A DNA stretch of 64,000 nt from Verrucomicrobiota bacterium (lineage in GTDB: Bacteria > Verrucomicrobiota > Verrucomicrobiia > Opitutales > UBA953), in NCBI GenBank assembly GCA_003569205.1, contig BGOK01000003.1:1-64000 (forward strand), read 5' to 3'. Both the position numbers and the translations under genes were made by a program. Below are positions 23,171 to 32,896 of this stretch, in pieces. Numbering within the stretch: the first letter of the stretch is position 1; every line of letters begins with the position of its first letter. The notes under the pieces were generated by a model that saw nothing but the letters and a program-made list of their open reading frames with translations, was not told the DNA's origin and ran no database searches.

Positions 23171-23920
23171 TCACTCAAAACTAAACTCACTATCCAAGGA
23201 CTCGGGGGGTGGGTCGTCGCCGGCGAGGATACCGCGCACGAAGAGTTCGCGGTGCTCAGGGCAGGGGCCCAGTCGTCGTAGCGCTTCGATGTGATCTGGC
23301 GTGCCATAGCCCTTATGACGGGCGAACCCGTATTCCGGATAGCGTTTATCCAATTCGACTAACATGCGGTCGCGTTCGACCTTGGCGACGATGGAGGCCA
23401 GTGCGATGGCCAGGCTCTTGCCGTCACCGCCCTTGATTGATTCATGGGCCCAAGCGAATGGCCGTAAGGGCAGGCCGTCGACGAGGACGAGCATATTGCG
23501 CTCCTCGGTGCGGCCAAAGAGTTCACCTTCCGTACCTGCGGCCGGGAAGAGTGCCGCCAGCGATCCTTGGGCTAACTGGGCGATACAGCGGGCCATCGCC
23601 ATCCGCGTCGCTCCGAGGATATTGTGCGCTGAAATCTCCAGCACCGAGGCCTCCGCCCAGACCGCGCGCAGTTTGCCTTCGGCGTGCATCTCTGCAATCC
23701 GCGTGCGGAGTTCGGCCCGCTTTTCCGGCGAGAGTTTCTTGGAGTCATTGGCTCCGGATAGTTTCCGTATCCAAGCCACTTCGCCGTAGAACCCTGCGTC
23801 GAGCAGCACGGCCCCCGCTACCACGGGGCCGCAGAGCGGCCCACGACCAGCTTCATCGACCCCCGCGATACCCGGACGACCGGCGCCGCGCTTACGGTCG
23901 AAGGATGCCAGCGACGCCAT
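23171..23920 (-). CDS. rnhB: Ribonuclease HII
   Basis: GIAGVDEAGRGPLCGPVVAGAVLL, NDSKKLSPEKR, RHKGYGTPDHIEAL motifs; start MASLASFDRK at 23920. Confidence 0.93.
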   Translation of the reverse strand: MASLASFDRKRGAGRPGIAGVDEAGRGPLCGPVVAGAVLLDAGFYGEVAWIRKLSGANDSKKLSPEKRAELRTRIAEMHAEGKLRAVWAEASVLEISAHNILGATRMAMARCIAQLAQGSLAALFPAAGTEGELFGRTEERNMLVLVDGLPLRPFAWAHESIKGGDGKSLAIALASIVAKVERDRMLVELDKRYPEYGFARHKGYGTPDHIEALRRLGPCPEHRELFVRGILAGDDPPPESLDSEFSFE

Positions 23921-23924
23921 CGGA

Positions 23925-24944
23925 CTACTCCGCCTTCTTGCGGCGGATGAACGGTTTGGCTTCCGGCGGCGGGAGCCCCCGGACCTCATAGGCCGTGCGG
24001 AAGTGGAGCTTTGCGAAATTTACGAGAATCGCGGGGCCGAGGCGGCCGACGAGTTCGATGCCCGCTTCCTTGGCTTCGCGGCCCGAGCCCTTGGGGAGTG
24101 TCACGCCGCAGTCTTGCGATAGGCGGTCGAGCTCACGGACAAAACAAGCGCGGGCGACGATGGAAGCCGCCGCGACGACGGGGTCGGATTCCGCCTTGGT
24201 CCGCATGCGGAGGTCGAATTCGACGCCCTTGCGCGCGAGCTCCTTTTGCACCAGCGGTTCTTCCGAGAATTGGTCGAGCAGGCCCCACTGGGGGCGACGT
24301 TGGTGCTGGAGTTCAAAGTCCTTGAGGGCTTCTTCGCACGACGTCGCGTGCATCCAGCCGAGCAGGCGATTGAGGTTCTTGCCGAAGCGGGAGTGGAGCT
24401 CGTTATACTTCGCCATGCGTGCGAAGGTCGTCTTCACGGACACCCCGGGCGTCGTGCGGATAATGCGGTCGAGCTCAGCGATTTTCGTATCCGTCAGCTT
24501 CTTGGAATCTTTGATCCCGAGGCTGATCCATTCGCGTGTCATCTCGCCAGTCGCGATGACGCAGGCCGAAACCACCGGACCGAAAAGGTCGCCCTTGCCC
24601 GATTCGTCGAGCCCCGCGTGTTCCTCGAACCAATCGGGGTTCAGTTCCTCCTCATAGCCCAAGGTCGCCTGGCCGGTGACATCGGGCTCGACGCTGAATT
24701 TCACAAATTCCTCAGTGCCGCGGCCAGAGATGACGCACTTGCCGGACTTGTAATGGACCACGTTGACGTCGGGGCCCTTGAAGGCGAAGGCCGAATGGTC
24801 GACTGGGAAGGAGACCCAGCCCTTGCCGATAATAATTTGGCGCAGCTTCTCAGCCTGGGCCGCATCGAGCTTGAGGGTGTGCATGGCCACCTTCTTGGGT
24901 GCATCATCGGAGTCCTGCTTTGCCTTTCTTGCCATGGGGACCAA
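23925..24944 (-). CDS. rnhC: Ribonuclease HIII
   Basis: RNase HII-like catalytic domain (GLDESGKGDLFGPVVSACVI, IKDSKKL) with an N-terminal TBP-like extension typical of RNase HIII. Confidence 0.88.
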   Translation of the reverse strand: MVPMARKAKQDSDDAPKKVAMHTLKLDAAQAEKLRQIIIGKGWVSFPVDHSAFAFKGPDVNVVHYKSGKCVISGRGTEEFVKFSVEPDVTGQATLGYEEELNPDWFEEHAGLDESGKGDLFGPVVSACVIATGEMTREWISLGIKDSKKLTDTKIAELDRIIRTTPGVSVKTTFARMAKYNELHSRFGKNLNRLLGWMHATSCEEALKDFELQHQRRPQWGLLDQFSEEPLVQKELARKGVEFDLRMRTKAESDPVVAAASIVARACFVRELDRLSQDCGVTLPKGSGREAKEAGIELVGRLGPAILVNFAKLHFRTAYEVRGLPPPEAKPFIRRKKAE

Positions 24945-24982
24945 GGTTTAGCCGAGTTGGCCCTCAAATCCAGCCCCATCCC

Positions 24983-26047
24983 ATGACGCCCCACGAACAA
25001 AAGCTGATTCCAGCCGCCGCGGCGTTCCGGAAGGCCTTGTTAGCGTGGTTTGCTCGCCACCAGCGCCCCTTGCCGTGGCGAACCGAGGTCTCGGCCTACC
25101 GGACCGTTGTTTCGGAGCTCATGTGCCAACAGACGCAGATTGCGACGGCTCTCCCATACTTTGAGCGCTGGGTGGCGCGTTGGCCTGACTTTCAGTCCTT
25201 GGCTCGGGCCCAAGAAGCCGACGTCCTCGCCGCTTGGGCGGGCCTCGGGTATTATACGCGGGCGCGCAACCTCCTCGCTCTCGCCCAGCAAGTCGCCGGT
25301 CGGCCGGAGCCGCGCACCGCTGCTGCGTGGCAGGGTTTTAAGGGCGTTGGTCCCTACACTGCGGCGGCCATCGCTAGCATCGCTTTTAACGAACCCGTGG
25401 CGGTCGTCGATGGCAACGTCGTCCGCGTGCTCGCGCGCGTCGGAGGCGTGAAGGAAAAGTTCAAAGATACCACGACGGCCGCAAAGTCATTCACGTCGCT
25501 GGCGAACGCCCTCGTCGACCCGAAGCGACCGGGTGATCACAACCAGGCCATGATGGAACTGGGGGCGACCGTCTGTCGCAAGGCCGCGCCCGACTGTGCG
25601 CACTGTCCCGTGGCCCGCTGGTGTGCGGTGAGTGGGCGAGCGGAAGCGGCGCAGCTACCCCGCTTCGAGCCCAAGGTGCGGAAGACGGCGGCAGTCACGC
25701 GCGCGTTGGTGCACCATCGGGGCAAGCTTCTCGTGCGGCGTAATCCGCGTGAGGCCCGGCGCTTAGCGGGGATGGCGGAGTTGCCGGAGCTGGCGACCTT
25801 GCGCAGCGTGGTGGCTAGTAAGCCGGCGTTGGTCCGCCGCCGCACCATCGGCAGCGTCACCTACGAGGAGACCTTGCGGGAAGTCGTCGTCACGACTGCT
25901 TTGATCCGTACGTGGTCGCAGGACGCCGAGTTGGAGTGGGTCGCGGTCACGGACTTAGACGCCGTGGCTTTGACGGGCCCGCACCTCCGCTGGGTCCGCG
26001 AGTGGCTTAGTCCAAGCGATCGACCAGCGCGCGGCAAACGGCCTTAA
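24983..26047 (+). CDS. mutY: A/G-specific adenine glycosylase
   Basis: LPWR, VSELMCQQTQIATALPYFERW, GVGPYTAAAIASIAF, and the CRKAAPDCAHCPVARWC cluster motif (CX6CX2CX5C). Confidence 0.94.
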   Translation: MTPHEQKLIPAAAAFRKALLAWFARHQRPLPWRTEVSAYRTVVSELMCQQTQIATALPYFERWVARWPDFQSLARAQEADVLAAWAGLGYYTRARNLLALAQQVAGRPEPRTAAAWQGFKGVGPYTAAAIASIAFNEPVAVVDGNVVRVLARVGGVKEKFKDTTTAAKSFTSLANALVDPKRPGDHNQAMMELGATVCRKAAPDCAHCPVARWCAVSGRAEAAQLPRFEPKVRKTAAVTRALVHHRGKLLVRRNPREARRLAGMAELPELATLRSVVASKPALVRRRTIGSVTYEETLREVVVTTALIRTWSQDAELEWVAVTDLDAVALTGPHLRWVREWLSPSDRPARGKRP

Positions 26048-27434
26048 GGACTGCCACGCGGGCGTGGCGTTTGTCGTCGCCGAGAATGACGTGCCACGGC
26101 GCGTGGGGCGTATCGGTGCGGGCAATCATGTCTTCCGCGGCGCGCAGGTTATCGTCCCACTTCTTGCGGTTACGATAATCCTCCGACGTCATCTTATGAC
26201 GCTTATGCGGCGAGTCTTCCCGGGCCTTAAAACGGCGCATCTGCTCTTCCTTGGAAATATTAATCCAGACCTTGAGCACGATCATACCGGTTTCCGCGAG
26301 GCGGGCCTCGTAGTCGTTGATCTCGGAATAAGCGCGGGCCCATTCGGCGTCGGTGGCAAAGCCCTCGACCCGTTCGACCATCACGCGGCCATACCAGGAG
26401 CGGTCGAAGATGGCGAGGTGGCCTGGGGCGGGCGTCTTATTCCAAAAGCGCCAGAGGTAGTGGCGGGCTTTTTCTTCCGGGGTCGGCGCGGGTATCGGGT
26501 AGACCTGATAGTGCGCGACATCCATCAGCCCGCAGAGACGACGAATCGCACCGCCCTTGCCGGCGGCATCGGGGCCCTCGAGGGCGAAGACGGTGCTCAG
26601 GCCCTTGGCGGCGGCGAGGCGGGTGAGTCGACCGAGGCGGGCCTGCAGCTTGGCAATTTGCGCCGAGTAGTCTTTTCGGTCCAGCGTGGGGTGGGCGGCG
26701 ACGCTTTCGAGGAGACCGCGCGGGCGGCCACTCGGTTTCTTGTGCTTCACTGCCGCGCGTCGACGAGAGGCCAAGGAAAGTTGGCGGACAATTTCTAAGC
26801 CCGCATGTAAGTCGCGGGCTTTCGTTTCGCCACCGAGGATTACCTTCCACGGGAGGTTGCGGCCAGCGGCGGTCGAGCGCAGGTTGCGCGCTAGCGTGTG
26901 CCCACCGTTTTTCGTCAGTAGCCAGTCATCGGCGGAGACGACCCAATCCCGAGCGTCGGTGTCTTCGACTTCGCGTAAGCGCTTACGCAGGGTTTTTTCG
27001 GGCGTCTCGATCCAGACCTTCACCACGGAATTACCATCGGCGGCGAGCATCTCTTCGAACTGCTTGAGTGCGCGGACGCGTTGGCGAAGCTTCTCGCCGG
27101 AAAGTTCATCCTTGGCGACAGCCAGCGCCGTCTGCGTCACCCAATCCCCGACCACCACCGTGATGGTGCCTTTGGCTGGCATCATTTGCCAGTACGGCCA
27201 GAGGAAGGGTCGGCCGCGGAGTTCGGCGGCGGCGCCATCAGGCGCGCAGATCCTGACCCGGCGGGAGTCGAACCACTCCGTCAGCTGGTTGGCGAGGGCC
27301 GAGGCGCCGAGGCGGTCGTTGCCACCAAGGAGGATGACGGCTCCGCGGCCAGTAGACACCAGCCTACGTTGGGCGGCGAGGAGGCGGAGGTGGAGCGCGG
27401 AGCGGGCGCGGTCAAGGGCGGAGCGGGAGACCAT
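26007..27434 (-). CDS. Tandem-domain polyphosphate kinase 2 family protein (polyphosphate:AMP phosphotransferase-like)
   Basis: C-terminal PPK2 domain with Walker A EGPDAAGKGGAIRRL and FDRSWYGRVMVERVEGF; N-terminal divergent duplicate (GGNDRLGASALANQL). Confidence 0.88.
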   Translation of the reverse strand: MVSRSALDRARSALHLRLLAAQRRLVSTGRGAVILLGGNDRLGASALANQLTEWFDSRRVRICAPDGAAAELRGRPFLWPYWQMMPAKGTITVVVGDWVTQTALAVAKDELSGEKLRQRVRALKQFEEMLAADGNSVVKVWIETPEKTLRKRLREVEDTDARDWVVSADDWLLTKNGGHTLARNLRSTAAGRNLPWKVILGGETKARDLHAGLEIVRQLSLASRRRAAVKHKKPSGRPRGLLESVAAHPTLDRKDYSAQIAKLQARLGRLTRLAAAKGLSTVFALEGPDAAGKGGAIRRLCGLMDVAHYQVYPIPAPTPEEKARHYLWRFWNKTPAPGHLAIFDRSWYGRVMVERVEGFATDAEWARAYSEINDYEARLAETGMIVLKVWINISKEEQMRRFKAREDSPHKRHKMTSEDYRNRKKWDDNLRAAEDMIARTDTPHAPWHVILGDDKRHARVAVLKAVCRALVDRLD

Positions 27435-27506
27435 CGGGGGAAGGCGGTACCTTACCCCCTTTAACGGGGAAGGGAAGCGAGGACTCCGTCACGGCTGGGT
27501 GACGGC

Positions 27507-28772
27507 TTAACCGAGTAGCTGGGCGATGTCCGCCACATAGACTTGGCGGCCGCTGGCATGGGCTGAATCAAAGCAGAACTGTCGGCCGCTGCGGCTAGCC
27601 GAAGGGTGCGTGTCGCAACGCCATTCCTTGCCGTTGATGGCAGCGACCGTCGGGAAGGCCCCGACCTCGATCCGGCGGTTGGTCGGGATATGGTAGAGAT
27701 ACGGACGCTGCAGCTTCGCGGGCCCCTGCGGGTAGGTGTCGTTGAGCACCCACTCGTTATTGGTGTTTGGTAAATAGGTGTTGTGCCCGTTGACGGGCAT
27801 CGCGTCTTTGCCTACGACCGTAACCTCGTCGGAAAGGTCCTTGTAGATATAGAAGCGCTCGCCGTGCGAAGGGTGCCAGGCCCACGCGAAGATGTGCTGC
27901 GGGTCGCGCCAGACGAAGTGTGAGGTTCCGCCGTTGGGATCCATCACGTGGACCTTCCCGCCGTTGACGTCGATTGTTAACGCACGCGTACGGAAGCTGG
28001 CCTTGTCGCCTGGATTACGCCAGCGATGCAGGAAGAAGAGGCGAGTACCGTCGGTGTTGCAAAGCAGATGATTGAACCAGTGGACCGAGCCAGGCGTGAA
28101 GGCCGCGGCGGCCGGACCGGTGAACGGGATCTTCGCCGCCTCGGCCAGCGAGAAGAGCAGGCGCTGCTTGCCGGTGGCGACGTCCATGCGCCAGATGCCG
28201 ATATCGTCGGGCGCTGGCTTGAGTCTCCAGATGTCGCGTTCGGCGCCCGTGGCGTAACCGTAGCCAGGGCGGGTGACGTCGAGTCGCGCGAAGTCGGGCG
28301 CAAAGGCGGTCTGTCCGTCCGGGCTGAAGGTGTAGAACGGATTGGGCAGGGTGCGCGTGCGGCCGGACTTTACGTCGAGGACGCGGGTCACGAAGCGGCC
28401 GCCTTCGCGGTCGTTCCAGGCCACGTCGCGGTCCGAGCCCGGGACCCACTGCAGCATACAGCCTTGTTGCCAGTTCCATGCGTTCGAGCCTCCTAGATCG
28501 ATCCAGCGGTCCTTGTCCTGTGTGTCGACCATCCCTACGCGGATGGAGTCAGCCAAGGTCGGCGAGCGGCCTTCGAAGTCGACCTCGTTGGCGAGCACGA
28601 AGCGGTCGTCTGGCGAGAACAGTAATTTGTCGTAGTAGCCGCGCCAGTGGAATTTGGGCCCGCGCGTGATGGCACGGATGGTGGGAGCCACGGCCCCACG
28701 AGTGTGACAGCCAGCGAGGAGGGATGCCCCGAGCAGGCCGGCGCTGCGGGTCAGGAATCCGCGGCGATCCAT
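27507..28772 (-). CDS. Exported lipoprotein with beta-propeller-like (PD40/oligogalacturonate lyase-like) fold
   Basis: Tat-type signal MDRRGFLTRSAGLLGASLLAGC with lipobox; WD/PD40-like repeats (e.g. RFVLANEVDFEGRSPTLADSIRVGMVD). Confidence 0.6.
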   Translation of the reverse strand: MDRRGFLTRSAGLLGASLLAGCHTRGAVAPTIRAITRGPKFHWRGYYDKLLFSPDDRFVLANEVDFEGRSPTLADSIRVGMVDTQDKDRWIDLGGSNAWNWQQGCMLQWVPGSDRDVAWNDREGGRFVTRVLDVKSGRTRTLPNPFYTFSPDGQTAFAPDFARLDVTRPGYGYATGAERDIWRLKPAPDDIGIWRMDVATGKQRLLFSLAEAAKIPFTGPAAAAFTPGSVHWFNHLLCNTDGTRLFFLHRWRNPGDKASFRTRALTIDVNGGKVHVMDPNGGTSHFVWRDPQHIFAWAWHPSHGERFYIYKDLSDEVTVVGKDAMPVNGHNTYLPNTNNEWVLNDTYPQGPAKLQRPYLYHIPTNRRIEVGAFPTVAAINGKEWRCDTHPSASRSGRQFCFDSAHASGRQVYVADIAQLLG

Positions 28773-28775
28773 GGC

Positions 28776-29858
28776 TTAGCGCTCTTCGGGCAGGTCAGCC
28801 TTGGGCAAGACGCCCTTGAGGAGTGAGTCGAGGGTCTTCTGCGTCTCTGCGCGCATCTCGGCGTCGGCGCTCTTGGCGACGGCCTTCTGCTGGAGTTTGA
28901 CTGCTTCCTCGCGCTTACCTTGGAGCCAGCGGACGCGGGCCAGGGTATCGAGCTTGTCGGCCTCTTCGCCCTTGGTCAGTTCAACCGCCCGGGTGGCACA
29001 CAGGTCGGCGAGCTTTAGGTTGAGGTGCTTCTCGTACTGTGGGTTGGTTACGAGGTCCCAGGCCAATTCATTGAGCGACTCAGCGTCGTCGGACTCCGCT
29101 TCGGCCACCTTCTCGAGCATCTTGTAGAGTTTAGAAGGGTCACCCTTAGCTAAGGCGATGGTTGCGCCGACGGAGTCGATGAGGTCTTGGCGTTCTTCCG
29201 GTGGGAGGACAGCAGCGGCGTCAGCCAACGCGGCTTCGGCGGCCTTCCAATCCTTGCGGGCCATGGCTTCACCGAGCTTGTTGAGTTTCGCCTGAGCCTT
29301 TTCGGCTTCGGGATCGACCGCGGGACCAGCGGCGACTTTCTTGCCGCTCTTCTTCGGGTCGAACGTCCCCGTTAAAATATCACCAAGCATTTCTTCATTC
29401 ATCTCCATCGGGTGGCCGGTCCAGACGAGTTTGCCCTCGCTGACCACGAAGGCGTGAGGGATGCCATTCACGCGCGCGGCTTCGAGCCAATCTTTGATGA
29501 AGGCGTCGCCGCCGATGGAGACGGCGTAGGACATCTTCTCACCCTGTTGTTGGACGAACGCTTTTACCTTCTCGGCGGACTTGGCGTCCTTCTCGCCATC
29601 CCAGACATTGACGCCGGTGAAGACGACACCCTTGGGGCCGAGTTTCTTGTGCAGTTCGTTGAGGTGGGGGATGGCGGTGATGCACGGGCCGCACCAAGTG
29701 GCCCAGCACTCGAAGACGTAGACTTTGCCCTTCTCGAATTCCTTGACCGCTTGGCCTTGGATTTGGGTCGCCGGGCGGGTGGCGGGGACGTCGTCGCCGA
29801 CCTTGAGGTCAGCGGCGGAAAGGGTGGCGGTCAGCAGGAGCAGCAGGAAGGCGCGCAT
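28776..29858 (-). CDS. TlpA-like thioredoxin-fold protein with C-terminal helical region
   Basis: Signal peptide MRAFLLLLLTATLSAA; active site CWATWCGPCITAIPHLNELH. Confidence 0.85.
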   Translation of the reverse strand: MRAFLLLLLTATLSAADLKVGDDVPATRPATQIQGQAVKEFEKGKVYVFECWATWCGPCITAIPHLNELHKKLGPKGVVFTGVNVWDGEKDAKSAEKVKAFVQQQGEKMSYAVSIGGDAFIKDWLEAARVNGIPHAFVVSEGKLVWTGHPMEMNEEMLGDILTGTFDPKKSGKKVAAGPAVDPEAEKAQAKLNKLGEAMARKDWKAAEAALADAAAVLPPEERQDLIDSVGATIALAKGDPSKLYKMLEKVAEAESDDAESLNELAWDLVTNPQYEKHLNLKLADLCATRAVELTKGEEADKLDTLARVRWLQGKREEAVKLQQKAVAKSADAEMRAETQKTLDSLLKGVLPKADLPEER

Positions 29859-29930
29859 GATGCGACCATCCTTACCGTTTCCCTCGGTCGCTCAACCCGG
29901 AAAAGGCTTGGGTACATAATTCCAGTAACA

Positions 29931-29962
29931 AAAAGCCCCCTACTCGCGAGGAGAGGGGGCTT
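29931..29962 (-). terminator. Rho-independent terminator downstream of acs
   Basis: Minus strand AAGCCCCCTCTCC-TCGCGA-GTAGGGGGCTTTTTG. Confidence 0.8.
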
Positions 29963-29989
29963 ATGGACGCCAGTGGTCGGAAACTCGGC

Positions 29990-32155
29990 TTAGACGGACT
30001 TGGCGTTGAATTTATTCCGGATGGCCTCGACCACGGCGGGGTCGGCCAGCGTGGCGATGTTGCCGAGTTCGCGGCCTTCGGAGACATCGCGCAGCAGGCG
30101 GCGCATGATTTTGCCCGAGCGGGTCTTGGGGAGGTCGGGCACGAAGACGATGCGCTCAGGGCGGGCGAACTTGCCGATCTTGGCGTCGACCATGCCATTG
30201 AGCGTCTTAGCCAGTTCAGCCTCGTTGACGGTCTGGGCGGCGGCGGTCTTCAAAATGACGAAGGCCATGAGCCCTTGGCCCTTGAGGTCGTGCTTCACGC
30301 CGATGACGGCGGACTCGGCGACCGCGGGGTGTTCGATGAAAACGGCTTCGAGCTCCGCGGTGCCGATGCGGTGACCCGAGACATTGACCACGTCGTCGAC
30401 GCGGCCGGTGATCCAAAGGTAGCCGTCCTTGTCGCGGATGGCACCGTCGCCCGGGAAGTAATAGGCACCATTCCAGCGGCTCCAGTAAGCCTCGATGTAG
30501 CGCTTCTCGTCGCCGTAGATACCTTGCGTGATGCCGGGCCAAGGCTTGCGAATGGCGAGCAGGCCGGTGTCGGTTTCGTTGCCGTTTTCGTCGAGCACGG
30601 CGGCGTCGACGCCAAAGAAGGGTAACGTGGCGGAGCCTGGCTTGGTCGGCGTGCAGCCGGGCATCGGGGTGATCATGTGGCCGCCGGTTTCAGTCTGCCA
30701 CCAAGTGTCGACGATCGGGCAACGCTCCGCGCCGATGTTGCGGTGATACCAGAGCCAAGCCTCAGGATTGATGGGCTCTCCGACGGAGCCGAGTAAGCGG
30801 AGCGTGGAGAGGTCGTACTTCTGTACCCACTCATCGCCCCACTTCATAAAGGCGCGGATGGCGGTCGGGGCCGTGTAGAAGACGGTGACTTTGTGGTCCT
30901 GAACAATCTTCCAGAAGCGACCGAAGTCGGGCGCATCGGGCGCACCTTCGTACATGAGTATCGAGGCACCATTGAGCAGCGGACCGTAGACAACATACGT
31001 GTGGCCGGTGACCCAACCCACGTCAGCGGTGCACCAGAAGAGGTCATCGTTGCGGAGGTCAAAGACATACTTGTTGGTCGTGTAGGCCTGCAGCATGTAG
31101 CCGCCCGTGCCGTGGATGATGCCCTTGGGCTTGCCGGTGGAGCCGGAAGTGTAGAGCAGGAAAAGCATGTCATTGGACTCCTGCCAGACGGCGGGGCAGT
31201 CCGCCGTGACTTGGGCGGCGGCCTCGTGATACCACACGTCGCGACCAGCCTGCATGCTGCAGCCAGCGTCGGGCTGGCCAGGGTGGCGCTGGACGACGAG
31301 GACCTTCTCGATGCTCGGGCAATCTTGGACGGCTTCGTCGACCGTCTGCTTGAGCGCTAGGAACTTCCCGCGGCGGTAGCCACCGTCCATCGTGATGACC
31401 GCCTTGGACTTCGCATCATTGACGCGGTCGCGGATGGATTCAGCGGAGAAGCCACCAAAGACGACGGAGTGAACGATGCCGAGCCGTGCGCACGCGAGGA
31501 CCGCGATGGTGAGCTCGGGGACCATTGGCATGTAGACGGCAACGGTGTCACCTTTAACCAGCCCGAGCCCCTTGAGGACGTTGGCAAAGCGGCAGACTTC
31601 GGCGTGGAGTTCGCGGTAGGTGAGGCGGCGGATATCCGTGGCTTGCCCGTCCTTGGTCGGCTCGCCTTCGAAGACGATGGCGACCTTCTCGCCGAGGCCC
31701 TTCTCGATTTGCGCGTCGAGACAGTTATAGGCGATGTTGGTCTTACCGCCGACAAACCATTTGAAGAACGGCTTCTTCGATTCGTCGAGGACCTTGGTCC
31801 AAGGTTCGAACCAGGTCAGCTCCTTCGCTTCATCCGCCCAGAAACCTTCCGGGTCATCGATGGAGCGACGGTAGAGCTTATTGTAGCCATCCATCCCCTT
31901 GACGCGGGCCTTGGAGATGAAATCCGCGGACGGCGGGAAGACCTGCTCCGAGGCGCTGAAGCCTTCGGACGCGGCCTTTTGGACATCGGCAATTTCTTCA
32001 TTCACCTCGGTCAGGGCTTTGCGACGCTTGCGCAAGATGAGGTAAATCGAGAACGCTACCAAGATGGCTAAAATAAGCACCAGTGGGTAACTGTCGTAGA
32101 AGTTGGGATCGAAGGCGGCAGTGAGAGAAGCCATGAGCGGGGCGGGGTTAGTCAA
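29990..32155 (-). CDS. acs: Acetyl-CoA synthetase with N-terminal transmembrane segment
   Basis: ACS motifs (LLYTSGSTGKPKGIIHGTGGYML, WWQTETGGHMITPMPG, ITGRVDDVVNVSGHRIGTAELE, KTRSGKIMRRLLRD); N-terminal YPLVLILAILVAFSIYLILRKRRKA. Confidence 0.93.
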   Translation of the reverse strand: MTNPAPLMASLTAAFDPNFYDSYPLVLILAILVAFSIYLILRKRRKALTEVNEEIADVQKAASEGFSASEQVFPPSADFISKARVKGMDGYNKLYRRSIDDPEGFWADEAKELTWFEPWTKVLDESKKPFFKWFVGGKTNIAYNCLDAQIEKGLGEKVAIVFEGEPTKDGQATDIRRLTYRELHAEVCRFANVLKGLGLVKGDTVAVYMPMVPELTIAVLACARLGIVHSVVFGGFSAESIRDRVNDAKSKAVITMDGGYRRGKFLALKQTVDEAVQDCPSIEKVLVVQRHPGQPDAGCSMQAGRDVWYHEAAAQVTADCPAVWQESNDMLFLLYTSGSTGKPKGIIHGTGGYMLQAYTTNKYVFDLRNDDLFWCTADVGWVTGHTYVVYGPLLNGASILMYEGAPDAPDFGRFWKIVQDHKVTVFYTAPTAIRAFMKWGDEWVQKYDLSTLRLLGSVGEPINPEAWLWYHRNIGAERCPIVDTWWQTETGGHMITPMPGCTPTKPGSATLPFFGVDAAVLDENGNETDTGLLAIRKPWPGITQGIYGDEKRYIEAYWSRWNGAYYFPGDGAIRDKDGYLWITGRVDDVVNVSGHRIGTAELEAVFIEHPAVAESAVIGVKHDLKGQGLMAFVILKTAAAQTVNEAELAKTLNGMVDAKIGKFARPERIVFVPDLPKTRSGKIMRRLLRDVSEGRELGNIATLADPAVVEAIRNKFNAKSV

Positions 32156-32242
32156 TTTGAGTTATGCGGTCTCAAAAGGACAACCAAAACGCACCTGCGA
32201 TGGCTGAAAAGCCCGCTTTAGCCCGAAATATTGCAAATCCGC

Positions 32243-32896
32243 TTAACCGAGTTCGGCCAGCAGGTCGGCGAAGTCGTCCACGACGCGGACGCCGAGCCCT
32301 TCCAGGCGGTCGCGGTGTTGATGCCCGTGTGCGACGAGGACGCAGTCCACGCCCATCGCGTGGGCGGCTTCCGCATCATGGGCCGTGTCGCCGACGTAGA
32401 CGACGTGTTCTGGGTCGATGCCAAGGTCATGTAGATGGACGCGAGCGCGTTCTTCTTTGCTGCCGGCATGGATATCACTGCCGCCGCAGGTCTTGATGAA
32501 GTGGTGCGCTAGTTCGTAGTCGCGGAGGGTCGCGAGCAGTAGGCTGAGCTCATAAGCCGAGAGCACGGAATGCGTCAGGCCAGCACGGGAGAGTCCGGCG
32601 AGTAGTTCGCGGGACTTTGGGTGCAGCTGGCACTCCGCCTTGCGTGCTTCGTAGGTGGCCATGAAGCGATGAGAGATGGCGTGGAAGCTGGCTGCGTCGG
32701 CGTCAAAGCCCACCTTGCGGTAGACATTGATGACGGGGAATTCAAAGATTTGCCGATAGCGCACGTGGTCGACCAAGGGGCGACCGGCGTCGCGGAGCAT
32801 TTCATTGAGCGATTCGCAGCAGAGCCAAGTATCGTCAAGCAGCGTGCCGTTCCAGTCCCAGACGGCGTGGCGGTAATCGGTGAGTCGCTTACGCAT
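32243..32896 (-). CDS. HAD-superfamily phosphatase
   Basis: VWDWNGTLLDDTW (DxDxT), YVGDTAHDAEAA; start MRKRLTDYRH at 32896. Confidence 0.85.
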   Translation of the reverse strand: MRKRLTDYRHAVWDWNGTLLDDTWLCCESLNEMLRDAGRPLVDHVRYRQIFEFPVINVYRKVGFDADAASFHAISHRFMATYEARKAECQLHPKSRELLAGLSRAGLTHSVLSAYELSLLLATLRDYELAHHFIKTCGGSDIHAGSKEERARVHLHDLGIDPEHVVYVGDTAHDAEAAHAMGVDCVLVAHGHQHRDRLEGLGVRVVDDFADLLAELG

